A stretch of 64,000 bases of DNA from Palsa-739 sp035532535 (GTDB taxonomy: Bacteria > Actinomycetota > Thermoleophilia > Gaiellales > Gaiellaceae). The translations under genes were made by a program, and so were the position numbers. Position 1 is the first letter of the stretch, and each line of letters starts with the position of its first letter. The DNA lies in assembly GCA_035532535.1 (NCBI GenBank), contig DATKQT010000031.1, positions 1 through 64,000 of the forward strand, read 5' to 3'. Under the pieces are notes generated by a model. The model worked only from the letters and a program-made list of their open reading frames with translations. It searched no databases and was not told the origin of the DNA. This document shows, piece after piece, positions 1 to 8,086 of the stretch.

Positions 1-213
1 GACCCGATCGACCCCGCGATCGAGACGGCCGAACAGGTCCGCGACCGCATCCTCGAAGCAGCGGAGTCGATCCCGCTCGACCAGCTCGGAACGACAGACG
101 ACTGCGGCTTCGCCCCCTTTGCCGACGACACGTCCACGGCACGCGCAACCGCCTTCGCGAAGATCAGGGCACGCGTCGACGGCACCAGGCTCGCGGCGGC
201 ACAGCTCGGCTAG
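1..213 (+). CDS. MetE-like methionine synthase family protein, C-terminal fragment
   Basis: The frame is open from the left edge of the window to a TAG at 211-213, giving the last 70 residues of a protein that begins outside the window. The tail TTDDCGFAPFADDTS, followed by a TAFAKIRARVDGTRLA stretch, is the usual C-terminal end of cobalamin-independent methionine synthase (MetE-like) proteins of the UROD/MetE fold, where the Cys belongs to the zinc site for homocysteine. Whether it is a full methionine synthase or a short core-domain homologue cannot be told because the N-terminal part is missing. The assignment rests on this one motif. Confidence 0.7.
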   Translation, partial: DPIDPAIETAEQVRDRILEAAESIPLDQLGTTDDCGFAPFADDTSTARATAFAKIRARVDGTRLAAAQLG

Positions 214-244
214 CCGCCGGCCGGCAGAGAACGCCGGCCGACGG
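214..244. terminator. Imperfect hairpin between convergent genes
   Basis: A 12-bp stem (214-225 with 233-244, one mismatch) with a 7-nt loop follows the stop of the MetE-like gene and lies before the 3' end of the convergent gene at 262. There is no T-run, so intrinsic termination is only a possibility. Confidence 0.35.
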
Positions 245-261
245 CCAGAAGCCGGCGTCAT

Positions 262-495
262 CTAGACGGCCGGAGGCCCTTCGTCGATGTAGGTCGTGCG
301 ACGCCGGGACGACGTGAAGTAGCCAGGCCCAGCCCACGACGACCAGAAGATCATCGACAGCACGACCCCGAAGATCCCGACGATCAGCAGGATCCAGCCG
401 ACCGCGTGGATGTTGATGCCCGAGACCGTGGCGCTCACCGCGAATGCGAGCACGGCGCCCACGGCCGAGAGCAGGATTCCAATTCCAAGACCCAT
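262..495 (-). CDS. Small two-TM membrane protein (DUF6458-like)
   Basis: This 77-residue protein has two hydrophobic helices, at about residues 3-22 and 30-52, joined by a short loop, and ends in an Arg-rich tail (SRRRTTYIDEG). That layout, with a GIGILLSAVGAVLAFAV start and a VGWILLIVGIFG second helix, matches the small DUF6458 proteins common in actinobacteria, whose function is unknown. It is transcribed divergently from the oxidase operon; a good Shine-Dalgarno (AAAGGAGG) sits just upstream of its ATG on the minus strand. Confidence 0.7.
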   Translation of the reverse strand: MGLGIGILLSAVGAVLAFAVSATVSGINIHAVGWILLIVGIFGVVLSMIFWSSWAGPGYFTSSRRRTTYIDEGPPAV

Positions 496-587
496 ACGTC
501 CTCCTTTCGATCAGAACGGAGAACGTGCGATTCCGGGTTCGGGTACCGCCGGAGGCGCGTGGAGCTTTCGTTTAGGCTCCGAACCGG

Positions 588-1601
588 ATGCGCAGGGGCT
601 CGATTGCGTCGCTATTGGGGATCGGCATCGTCTCCGGCGGAATCGCCGCAGCGGTGGCTCTCGCCGTTCCCTGGCTCCCGGTCTCGGCCTCGAAGGAGGC
701 CGGGCGGATCGACTTCGTCTTCTGGTTCGTCGTCACGATCTGCATCGTCATCTTCGCCGTCGTCTCTGCGGCCATCTTGTACTCGGTCGTGGTCTTCCGG
801 GCAGCGCCGGACGACGACTCCGACGGGCCGCCGATCCACGGCCACACCGGCCTCGAGATCGCCTGGACGATCGTGCCGACGATTCTTGTCACAGCCATCG
901 GGATCGTGAGCGCGATCGTCCTCTCTCGCGACGATGCGCTCGCGAAGAACGCGCTGCGCATCGACGTCGTCGCCCAGCAGTTCACGTGGACGTTCAAGTA
1001 CCCGGACGCGAACGGGCTGACGAGCGCGACGCTGATGCTGCCGAAGGGCCGCGAGGTGCAGCTCCGGTTTACGTCGAGAGACGTCATTCACGCCTTCTTC
1101 GTGCCGGAGTTCCGCGAGAACATGGATGTCGTCCCCGGCCTGACGACGGAGATCAACGTCACACCGACGCGGATCGGCACCTACCCGGTGATCTGCAACG
1201 AGCTCTGCGGCCTCGGCCACGCAACGATGCGCTCGACCGCAGTCGTGATGACGCCCGTGGCGTTCGACACGTGGCTGAAGGGCCAGTCGAAGGCGGTGAC
1301 GTCGCCGAACCCGGCCACCGCCGGGGCAGCGGTGTTCACGAACAACGGCTGCGCCGCCTGTCATACGCTGACGGCCTCGAAGGCGACCGGAAAGGTCGGG
1401 CCTGACCTCGACAAGCTGCCCGCCTACGCGCAGCAGGCCAAGCAGCCGCTCGCATCGTTCGTGCGCACGTCGATCACCGACCCGAACGCGTACGTCCAGC
1501 CCGGCTATCCGAAGAACGTCATGCCGCAGACCTTCGGCACCGCGTTGTCGAAGCAGCAGCTCGACGCGCTCGTCACCTATCTGATCAACTCGAGCAAATG
1601 A
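588..1601 (+). CDS. ctaC: Cytochrome c oxidase subunit II with fused cytochrome c (caa3 type)
   Basis: Subunit II brings electrons to the oxidase through the binuclear CuA centre. The 337-residue protein has an N-terminal signal/TM segment (about 5-27) and two further helices (about 41-66 and 84-109). A cupredoxin domain carries CuA ligands H168, C203, E205, C207, H211 and M214 (CNELCGLGHATM). A C-terminal cytochrome c domain has CAACH at 255-259 and a candidate Met ligand in PKNVMPQ. The fused haem c makes this a caa3-type enzyme that accepts electrons from a soluble or anchored cytochrome. The ATG at 588 has no clear ribosome binding site, and a TAGGCT box lies at 573-578, so the message may be almost leaderless. 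The stop overlaps the coxA start (ATGA). Confidence 0.95.
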   Translation: MRRGSIASLLGIGIVSGGIAAAVALAVPWLPVSASKEAGRIDFVFWFVVTICIVIFAVVSAAILYSVVVFRAAPDDDSDGPPIHGHTGLEIAWTIVPTILVTAIGIVSAIVLSRDDALAKNALRIDVVAQQFTWTFKYPDANGLTSATLMLPKGREVQLRFTSRDVIHAFFVPEFRENMDVVPGLTTEINVTPTRIGTYPVICNELCGLGHATMRSTAVVMTPVAFDTWLKGQSKAVTSPNPATAGAAVFTNNGCAACHTLTASKATGKVGPDLDKLPAYAQQAKQPLASFVRTSITDPNAYVQPGYPKNVMPQTFGTALSKQQLDALVTYLINSSK

Positions 1602-3547
1602 CCGCCGCGACTCTCGACCCACACGAGCACCAGCTGACGCCTGCGGGCGGCAAGGGCGCTGTTCGGCGTCTGCTCCTCGGCCCCGGCTTCATCCGCGCCG
1701 CGTGGATGTTCTGCCTCTTCGGCGCGATCGGATTCGGCCTCGTCGTCGTCTTCCGCTGGTGGGGCGGCTGGCAGCCGCTCTTCGACATGCAGCCGATCAC
1801 GCTCGTCTCCCTCCTCGTCGCCGGCCCGCTCGGATTCCTCGCCGGCATCGGCGCATTCGACTACTGGACGTACTACGCCCTCGGCTTCCCGACGCGCGCC
1901 GAGGACCACTCCGGGCACGGCGCGCGTTCATGGCGCGACTACTTCCGGGTCAACACCGACCACAAGGTGATCGGTGTCCAGTACCTCGTCACGACGATCT
2001 TCTTCTTCATGGCCGGCGGCTTCCTGGCGATGATGGTCCGCGTCCAGCTCGCGCGGCCGGGATCGCACTTCTTCGACCCGCAGACCTACAACGGGCTCTT
2101 CTCGGTCCACGCGTCGCTGATGATCTTCCTGTTCGTGATTCCGGCGTTCGCCGGCCTCGCGAACTTCGTCGTTCCACTGATGCTGGGTGCGCCCGACATG
2201 GCGTTCCCGCGCCTGAACGCGCTCTCGTTCTGGTTGCTGCCGATCGCCGGGATCATGATGCTGTCGTCGTTCCTCGTCCCCGGTGGCGCATTCGCATGCG
2301 GCTGGACCGGGTACGCGCCGCTGTGCTCGTCACACCAGCCACTCGGCGCGATCTTCTTCAACCAGGGCGTGCAGTGGGCGGGCGCGTCGTCGATCATGAC
2401 CGCCCTCAACTTCCTGGTCACCATCATCACGATGCGTGCTCCCGGGCTCACGTTCTGGCGCATGCCGTTGCTCGTGTGGGCGAACTTCACGACGTCGCTG
2501 CTCGTCGTGATCGCGACGCCGTTCATCGCCGGCTCGCAGTTCTTCTCGATGTTCGATCACGTCATGCACACCGCGTTCTTCGACCCGAACAACGGCGGCT
2601 ACCCGCTCGGGTACCAGCACATCTTCTGGTTCTACTCGCACCCGGCGGTGTACATCATGATGTTGCCTGGCTTCGGAATCATGAGCGAGGTCATATCCGT
2701 GTTCAGCCGGAAGCCGATCTTCGGCTACCGGCTCATGGCGCTCTCGCTGATGGCGATCGTCGTCCTCGGCTTCTCGGTCTGGGCGCACCACATGTTCACG
2801 AGCGGCATGTCGTCGTGGCTCCGCGTGCCGATGATGGTGACGACGCTGCTGATCGCCGTGCCGACCGGGATCAAGATCTTCAGCTGGATCGCGACCATGT
2901 GGGAGGGAAAGCTGCACTTCAACACGCCGATGCTGTTCGCGCTCGGCTTCCTCTCCATGTTCGTGATCGGCGGCCTGTCCGGCGTCATGCTCGGCGCCGT
3001 CCCGATCGACATCCACGTCACCGACACGTACTTCATCGTCGCGCACCTGCACTACGTGCTCTTCGGCGGCTCGGTGTTCACGATCTTCGCCGGCATCTAC
3101 TACTGGTTCCCGAAGATGACCGGCCGGATGTATGACGAGCGCCTCGGCAAGCTCCACTTCTGGCTGACCTTCGTCGGCTTCAACCTGACCTTCTTCCCGA
3201 TGCACCTGCTCGGGACGGAAGGGATGCCGCGCCGTGTCGCCGACTACGCGCCGAAGTTCGCCGGCCTGAACATGTTCATCTCGCTCGCGTCGTTCGGTCT
3301 CGGCGCGTCCGTGCTCGTCTTTCTCTACAACATGATCACGAGCTGGAAGAACGGCCCCATCGCGCCGGCGAACCCGTGGCGTGCGCTCACGCTCGAGTGG
3401 CAGGTGAGCTCGCCGCCGCCGATCTTCAACTTCGACGAGATCCCGCAGGTCGTCGGCTCGCCGTACGAATACGGCGTCCCCGGCGCCCAGCACGCCATCC
3501 TCGCGCCGTCTCCCGCCCACGCGGTCGAGGAGGTCACGGCACCTTGA
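1598..3547 (+). CDS. ctaD: Cytochrome c oxidase subunit I, A2-type haem-copper oxygen reductase
   Basis: This is the catalytic, proton-pumping subunit with haem a and the haem a3/CuB site. It is 649 residues, longer than a standard subunit I, because about 100 extra residues with two hydrophobic segments precede the usual core. CuB ligands are H348 in YSHPAVY (346-352, with the cross-linking Tyr at 352) and H397-H398 in WAHHMF; H483 and H485 in AHLHYVLFG serve haem a3 and haem a. The Glu found in the HPEVY motif of A1-type oxidases is Ala here and is preceded by Tyr-Ser, the signature of A2-type enzymes. The ATG overlaps the coxB stop. Confidence 0.95.
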   Translation: MTAATLDPHEHQLTPAGGKGAVRRLLLGPGFIRAAWMFCLFGAIGFGLVVVFRWWGGWQPLFDMQPITLVSLLVAGPLGFLAGIGAFDYWTYYALGFPTRAEDHSGHGARSWRDYFRVNTDHKVIGVQYLVTTIFFFMAGGFLAMMVRVQLARPGSHFFDPQTYNGLFSVHASLMIFLFVIPAFAGLANFVVPLMLGAPDMAFPRLNALSFWLLPIAGIMMLSSFLVPGGAFACGWTGYAPLCSSHQPLGAIFFNQGVQWAGASSIMTALNFLVTIITMRAPGLTFWRMPLLVWANFTTSLLVVIATPFIAGSQFFSMFDHVMHTAFFDPNNGGYPLGYQHIFWFYSHPAVYIMMLPGFGIMSEVISVFSRKPIFGYRLMALSLMAIVVLGFSVWAHHMFTSGMSSWLRVPMMVTTLLIAVPTGIKIFSWIATMWEGKLHFNTPMLFALGFLSMFVIGGLSGVMLGAVPIDIHVTDTYFIVAHLHYVLFGGSVFTIFAGIYYWFPKMTGRMYDERLGKLHFWLTFVGFNLTFFPMHLLGTEGMPRRVADYAPKFAGLNMFISLASFGLGASVLVFLYNMITSWKNGPIAPANPWRALTLEWQVSSPPPIFNFDEIPQVVGSPYEYGVPGAQHAILAPSPAHAVEEVTAP

Positions 3548-4380
3548 GCGCAGAGGGGCGCAACATCCTCGTCGTCGCCAACGAGACGGTCGTCTCGCGG
3601 CAACTCGTCGAACTGATCGAGGCTCGCGCCGCCGCCGGGCAGGTGCAGGTCACCGTCGTCGCGCCCGTGAACCAGCCGCGTCAGGGGTACGTCGTCTACT
3701 ACGACACCCGCAAGGCGGCCGCGCGCCGCCGGCTGGATAAGACACTCGACCTGCTGCGCAAAGAGGGCATCCCGGCCAACGGCGTCGTCGTCGAGACGGA
3801 TCCCGTCTCCGCCCTGCGCGACGCCGTCGCCCAGCTCGAGCCGGACGAGGTGATCGTGTCCACGCATCCGCAGCAGCAGTCGGGCTGGCTGCGCCGCAAC
3901 GCGGTCGAGCAGATGCGGCGGGTCGCAGGCGATATCCCGTTCGAGCACGTCGTCGTCGACATCGCCGGCGAGCACGGGCCTGCGAACGTCCTCGTCGTCG
4001 CGAACCAGACGGTGCTCGGCGACGAGCTGCTGGAGCGCATCCGCGCCCGCGCAAAGCTGAGCCCCGCGAGCTTTCTCATCATCTCCCCGCAGGGCGACGG
4101 CGGCGGCTCGTACGAGGAGGCCGAGAAGCGACTCCTGCGCGCGGTGACGCGCCTCCGGTCGGAAGGTCTCGACGTGCACGGGCAGATCTCGCACCCGGAC
4201 CCGTACACCGCGGTGATCCAGGCGACGGAGGACGAGCGCGTCGACGAGGTGATCGTGTCCACCTTCCCGCGCCCGCGCTCGGGCTGGCTCCGGCGCGACC
4301 TCGTCGAGCGCCTGCGCACGGACACGAAGCTCCCGCTCGACCACGTCGAGGTCGACACGCCGGCCGCGGTGACGGCGTAG
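3544..4380 (+). CDS. Tandem universal-stress/GabP-tail-like protein in the oxidase operon
   Basis: The TTG at 3544 overlaps the coxA stop (TTGA) and gives 278 residues. The protein has two homologous halves of about 135 residues. Each starts with NILVVANETV or NVLVVANQTV and ends with IVSTHPQQQSGWLRR or IVSTFPRPRSGWLRR followed by a VVVDI-type strand. This is an alpha/beta nucleotide-binding-like fold related to the soluble tail of actinobacterial GabP-type permeases and to UspA. I see no classical G-2x-G-9x-G-S/T ATP loop. A third copy of the domain lies two genes downstream. Its position between subunits I and III implies a role in regulation or assembly of the oxidase, but no function is established. 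Confidence 0.75.
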   Translation: MSAEGRNILVVANETVVSRQLVELIEARAAAGQVQVTVVAPVNQPRQGYVVYYDTRKAAARRRLDKTLDLLRKEGIPANGVVVETDPVSALRDAVAQLEPDEVIVSTHPQQQSGWLRRNAVEQMRRVAGDIPFEHVVVDIAGEHGPANVLVVANQTVLGDELLERIRARAKLSPASFLIISPQGDGGGSYEEAEKRLLRAVTRLRSEGLDVHGQISHPDPYTAVIQATEDERVDEVIVSTFPRPRSGWLRRDLVERLRTDTKLPLDHVEVDTPAAVTA

Positions 4381-4982
4381 TGGCCGCCGCGCACGCAGAG
4401 CACATCGAGCACCACGGGCCACCCGTGCCGCACTACAGCTCGCGCGTCACACCTGGCGTGCTCGGGATGTTCCTCTTCATCGCGTCCGAGATCATGCTGT
4501 TCGGCTCGTTCTTCACGGCGTACTTCTTCGTGCGCGTCGTCAATGGGACGCCGTGGCCGACGCCGCCGTACCACCTTCCGGTCTACGTCGCCTTCATCAA
4601 CACGTGCATCCTCGTCACGTCGAGCTTCTCCATGCACTGGGGGCTGCAGTCGATCAAGCGCGGCAACGTCTGGGGCCTGCGCGCCGGGCTGTTGCTGACG
4701 TTCCTCATGGGTCTGAGCTTCCTCATCACCCAGGCGATCGAGTACTCGCGCATCGGGTTCAACACCTCGAACGGCGCGTTCGCCACCATCTTCTTCTGCC
4801 TCACCGGCCTGCATGGCGTCCACGTCTTCGTCGGGCTCTCGATTCTGGGGTTCATGACGATTCGCGCCTTCCGCGGCCACTTCTCCGCGGACGAGCATCA
4901 CGGCGTCGAGATCGGCGGGATCTACTGGCACTTCGTCGACGTCATGTGGATCGTCGTGTACCTGACGGTCTACATCCTCTGA
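4380..4982 (+). CDS. ctaE: Cytochrome c oxidase subunit III
   Basis: This 200-residue integral membrane subunit has five hydrophobic helices and the conserved features of bacterial subunit III: RVTPGVLGMFLFIASEIM near the N-terminus, an HGVHVFVGL segment, and a terminal HFVDVMWIVVYLTVYIL helix. Subunit III stabilises the catalytic core and supports proton uptake. The GTG start shares one base with the TAG of the preceding USP-like gene, consistent with translational coupling. The length is the usual one for the five-helix form. Confidence 0.93.
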   Translation: MAAAHAEHIEHHGPPVPHYSSRVTPGVLGMFLFIASEIMLFGSFFTAYFFVRVVNGTPWPTPPYHLPVYVAFINTCILVTSSFSMHWGLQSIKRGNVWGLRAGLLLTFLMGLSFLITQAIEYSRIGFNTSNGAFATIFFCLTGLHGVHVFVGLSILGFMTIRAFRGHFSADEHHGVEIGGIYWHFVDVMWIVVYLTVYIL

Positions 4983-4999
4983 GTCGCGGGTAAGGAGCG

Positions 5000-5650
5000 A
5001 TGCGCAATCCGCTTCGCAGCGAAGACGAGGCGTTCCGCTTCCTGATCGCGTCCGTCGTCGCCGCACTCGTGATCGCGGGCGCGGCGTACGTGAACACCTG
5101 GCTCGGCGTCGCCGCAGCCGTTCTGGCCGTCGCCGGGATCCTCTGGTGGCTGAAGCAGGAGCCGGTCCCGGGGGCCGCCGACGTGCAGCCGAAGATCGCA
5201 TCGGAGACGCCGCCAGGCGTGCACCGGGTCCTCGTCGTCGCGAACGAGACCGTGGGCGGAGCGGCGCTGCTGTCGACGCTCGAACAGCTGGCTCAAGCGA
5301 AGACGGAGCTCCTCGTCATCGCGCCCGCCCTTGCATCGCCGGTGCGGCACTGGACTTCGGACGTCGATGGCGCACGAGCCGACGCCGAGCGCCGGCTCGA
5401 AGCATCGGTCGCCAGGCTCGAAGCCTCCGGCCTCGAGGTTCGCGGGGAGATCGGCGACGAGGATCCGCTCGTCGCGATCGAGGATGCGCTGCGGACGTTC
5501 GGCGCCGATGCGATCGTCATCTCCACCCATCCCGAGGGCCGGTCGAACTGGCTCAAGCAGAACGTGGTCGACCGGGCGCGCGAGCGATTCGCGCTGCCGG
5601 TCACGCACGTTGTCGTCGATATCGCGGCCGAGCCGAATCAGCCCGTCTAG
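5000..5650 (+). CDS. Membrane-anchored USP-like protein at the subunit IV position
   Basis: The 216-residue product has two N-terminal helices (about residues 15-31 and 33-50) followed by one soluble domain of the kind duplicated in the gene at 3544: HRVLVVANETV, a DADAERRLEASV-type helix, and VISTHPEGRSNWLKQ. The two-helix anchor sits where many actinobacterial oxidase operons encode the small subunit IV. An AAGGAG ribosome binding site precedes the ATG by about 5 nt. One reading is a subunit IV-like anchor fused to a sensory domain, but there is no direct evidence for function. It ends in a CTAG shared with the convergent GNAT gene. Confidence 0.65.
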   Translation: MRNPLRSEDEAFRFLIASVVAALVIAGAAYVNTWLGVAAAVLAVAGILWWLKQEPVPGAADVQPKIASETPPGVHRVLVVANETVGGAALLSTLEQLAQAKTELLVIAPALASPVRHWTSDVDGARADAERRLEASVARLEASGLEVRGEIGDEDPLVAIEDALRTFGADAIVISTHPEGRSNWLKQNVVDRARERFALPVTHVVVDIAAEPNQPV

Positions 5651-6138
5651 AGCTGCATCCGGTACCGCACCTCGGCGACCCGGACGCCGAGGAAGTCGTC
5701 TTCCTTGCGGGCGCCGTCGGCCTCCCAACCCTCGCGCTCGTAGAAGCGGCGGGCCCGCGGATTGTCCTCGAGCACCCAGAGGATCGCTTCGCGATACCCG
5801 GCGTCGCGCAGCGCGCCGATCGCTGCGCGCATGAGCGCCGAGCCTGCGCCGCTACCCCACGCCTCCGGCAACGCATAGATCGCATAGAGCTCGCCGATGC
5901 CGTCGAGGTCGGACGCAGCCCCGACCGAGACGAATCCAACGACACGCCCGTCGTCGTCTGCGACGAACACCGGCTCTCCCGCATTCAGGGCGCGCGTCCA
6001 ACCTTCGACGCGCCGGTCGACATCGAGGCCCGCGAGCCGCTCCGATCCGAAGACGTGCGCGTACGAGGCCTGCCAGGTGCGCACGTGCACGGCCGCGATC
6101 TCCGCCGCGTCGGCGAGGCTCGCGCGGCGTGTCTCCAC
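5647..6138 (-). CDS. GNAT-family N-acetyltransferase
   Basis: The GTG at 6138 shares one base with the stop of the upstream cytochrome gene and gives 163 residues. The protein has the GNAT fold: an N-terminal TRRASLADAAEIAAVH segment typical of acetyltransferase domain 1, the acetyl-CoA loop region YALPEAWGSGAGSALM (a variant of Q/RxxGxG/A), and the C-terminal NPRARRFYEREGWEADG helix-strand motif. The substrate is unknown. It is the last gene of the minus-strand tat/STAS/cytochrome run, and its stop lies in a CTAG shared with the convergent USP-like gene. Confidence 0.85.
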   Translation of the reverse strand: METRRASLADAAEIAAVHVRTWQASYAHVFGSERLAGLDVDRRVEGWTRALNAGEPVFVADDDGRVVGFVSVGAASDLDGIGELYAIYALPEAWGSGAGSALMRAAIGALRDAGYREAILWVLEDNPRARRFYEREGWEADGARKEDDFLGVRVAEVRYRMQL

Positions 6139-6782
6139 TACTTCCCGGCTGAGGAGCTGACGAAGCTCGCGACCGCGTGGATCTGCGCGGGGCTGAGCTT
6201 GCCCTTGAACGCCGGCATGATGGCGCCGCCGTTCGTCACCTGGCGGACGACCCTCGCCTGCGCGGGCTTGAGCTGGTCGAGGTTCGGGCCGACGGTTCCC
6301 GTGGCGCCGGCGGCCTTGAGCGTATGACAGCTCGAGCAGTCGGCCTTGAAGATCGCCGTGCCGTTGTTCCCGAGCTGCGACGGCGGTGTCGTCGTCGCGC
6401 TGCCGGTGCCGGCGACGGAGGCCACGTACGCGGCGACGTCCTGCGCGTCCTGGCCGCGGACGAGGTTCGCCGGCATCGGCGTGCCGCCGGTGACGGCGCC
6501 CGAGCCGAGCCGGATCTGGTCGAGCACGACATTCTCGATCGTCGACTGGCTGAAGCCCTGCTGCCGGTCGGCGCGGAAAGCGTTGTCGAGGTTCGGGCCG
6601 ATCGTCCCGCTCGTGCCGGCTGCGGCGAGCGTGTGGCAGGCGGCGCACCGGGCCGTGCCGGTGAAGAGCTTCTGGCCGTTGGCGAGGTCGGCGGTGCCCG
6701 TCGCGGGGCCGCCCGTGCCGCAGCCCGCCGCGAGCAGCGCAGCGCCGAGCCCGACCGCGACTCCGAGAGCCCAGCGCCGCAC
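6138..6782 (-). CDS. Dihaem cytochrome c lipoprotein
   Basis: This 214-residue exported protein starts with a short signal ending in LLAAGC, a plausible lipobox, so the mature protein is probably lipid-anchored on the outer face of the membrane. Two class I cytochrome c domains follow, each with a haem motif (CAACH and CSSCH) and nearby Met residues (PMPANL and IMPAF). The second CxxCH sits in a segment closely similar to the first (SCHTLKAAGATGTVGPN against ACHTLAAAGTSGTIGPN), so it arose by internal duplication. It could deliver electrons to the caa3 oxidase encoded convergently next door. The GTG start overlaps the STAS stop by one base. Confidence 0.88.
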   Translation of the reverse strand: MRRWALGVAVGLGAALLAAGCGTGGPATGTADLANGQKLFTGTARCAACHTLAAAGTSGTIGPNLDNAFRADRQQGFSQSTIENVVLDQIRLGSGAVTGGTPMPANLVRGQDAQDVAAYVASVAGTGSATTTPPSQLGNNGTAIFKADCSSCHTLKAAGATGTVGPNLDQLKPAQARVVRQVTNGGAIMPAFKGKLSPAQIHAVASFVSSSAGK

Positions 6783-7150
6783 TATGCGGGTGGCACCCCG
6801 CCGGCCGCTCCGACCTTCGAGACGGCCTCGTTCCGGGTCGAATAGATGGTGAACACGCGGTCCAGGCCGGTGATCTCGAAGATCTTCGTGATGTTCCGGT
6901 CACTGCACACGAGCGAGAGCTGGCCGTCGTTCGAGCGCAACCGCTTCACGCCGCCGACGAGCACGCCGAGGGTGGTCGAGTCGATGAAGGTCGTCCCGCT
7001 GAAGTCGACGATGACCTCCTTGCCTCCCTGCCCGATCACCTCCAGCAGCTGCTGCTTGAACTCGGGCGCGGTGTACAGGTCGACCTCGCCTGCCAGCGAG
7101 ATGACGTAGGTGTCGTCGCTCAGTTGCTCGGTCTTGATATCGAAGTTCAC
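6782..7150 (-). CDS. STAS-domain anti-sigma factor antagonist
   Basis: The 122-residue protein is a single STAS domain. The FIDSTTLGVL motif places the phosphorylatable serine at residue 58, as in SpoIIAA/RsbV-type antagonists whose phosphorylation by an anti-sigma kinase blocks partner binding. No anti-sigma kinase or sigma factor gene lies next to it, so its partner must be elsewhere. It sits in a run with TPR, Tat and cytochrome c genes, with 71 bp separating it from the upstream TPR gene. Confidence 0.9.
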   Translation of the reverse strand: MNFDIKTEQLSDDTYVISLAGEVDLYTAPEFKQQLLEVIGQGGKEVIVDFSGTTFIDSTTLGVLVGGVKRLRSNDGQLSLVCSDRNITKIFEITGLDRVFTIYSTRNEAVSKVGAAGGVPPA

Positions 7151-7221
7151 GCGGACTCCCCCGGGTCGCTGGGCCTCGTGTCGGGGCGAGTCTAACCCGC
7201 TACGGGCCTGCGAGGAGGGTG

Positions 7222-8079
7222 CTACTTCTTCGTCAGCGACTTGATCAGCGCGCGGACCTGACCGGCCGTCGAGCTGTTCGGGTTGAGCTTCAGATAGTGC
7301 GTGTAGGCACTGACTGCGGTGGTGGTGTCACCGGCGGTCTGCGCGGTCTGGCCGAGCTGGAACCACGCGTTGGCACTGCCAGGCTGGAGGTTCGCAACCT
7401 TCTGGAACGAGGCGACCGCGGTCGAGTACGCAACCTGAATCCTCTGTCCGAGGTCGGAGACCGTCGCGTTCTGTTGCGTCGCCGACGCCTGCTCGATCGG
7501 GTTCGAGCCGAGCGCCTTCCCGACACTGCTCGTCGAGCTCGGGAAGATCGCCTGATCGGGCGCGGCGAGCTGCTCTGCGGCGTATGCGTTCTGGTATTGC
7601 GCGATGAGGTCCTGCGCGTTCGTCATCTGCAGGCCGCCGAGCTCGGTCAACGCCTTGACGTCCTTCGGACGGAGGTTCGTGTAGTCCTGGAGCGCGCCGA
7701 TCGCAAGATCGGTGTCACCCTTCGCCTCGTACGCCGTCGCGAGGTCGCGAAAGCCCGTCGGGTTCTTCGGGGCGTGCTGGATCTCCTTCAGCGCCTTCGA
7801 AACCGACGTCCCGCTGTGGTGGAAGATGTTGAGGTTGGTGAAGAGCTGCTCCAGGCCGCCCGACCCGGAACCGATGCCGAGGAACGCGAACGTCAGGGCG
7901 AAGAGGAACGCGAGGATGAAGTACGCCGGCTTCGCGCGCCGGCGCATGCGGACGAAGAAGAGCTGCTGGTTCGGGTTCCCGCCGGAGGCGTGCTTCCGCC
8001 GGCCGCGTGCGCGCACCTTCGGAGCGGGCTGTGCCTTCGCCTTCTGCGCCTGCTTCGCTTTGACCGCTGCGCGCGCCAT
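7222..8079 (-). CDS. TPR-repeat membrane protein
   Basis: The 285-residue product starts with a very basic, Ala/Lys/Arg-rich segment of about 50 residues, then one membrane helix at about 52-71 (AYFILAFLFALTFAFLGIG), then helical repeats. TPR-like units can be seen at about 105-140 (NPTGFRDLATAYEAKGDTDL) and 225-270 (SANAWFQLGQTAQTAGDTTT). The repeats would face outside if the basic N-terminus stays in the cytosol. It lies 7 bp downstream of tatC and may act with export or envelope assembly, but nothing specific is known. Confidence 0.75.
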   Translation of the reverse strand: MARAAVKAKQAQKAKAQPAPKVRARGRRKHASGGNPNQQLFFVRMRRRAKPAYFILAFLFALTFAFLGIGSGSGGLEQLFTNLNIFHHSGTSVSKALKEIQHAPKNPTGFRDLATAYEAKGDTDLAIGALQDYTNLRPKDVKALTELGGLQMTNAQDLIAQYQNAYAAEQLAAPDQAIFPSSTSSVGKALGSNPIEQASATQQNATVSDLGQRIQVAYSTAVASFQKVANLQPGSANAWFQLGQTAQTAGDTTTAVSAYTHYLKLNPNSSTAGQVRALIKSLTKK

Positions 8080-8086
8080 CGGCCGC

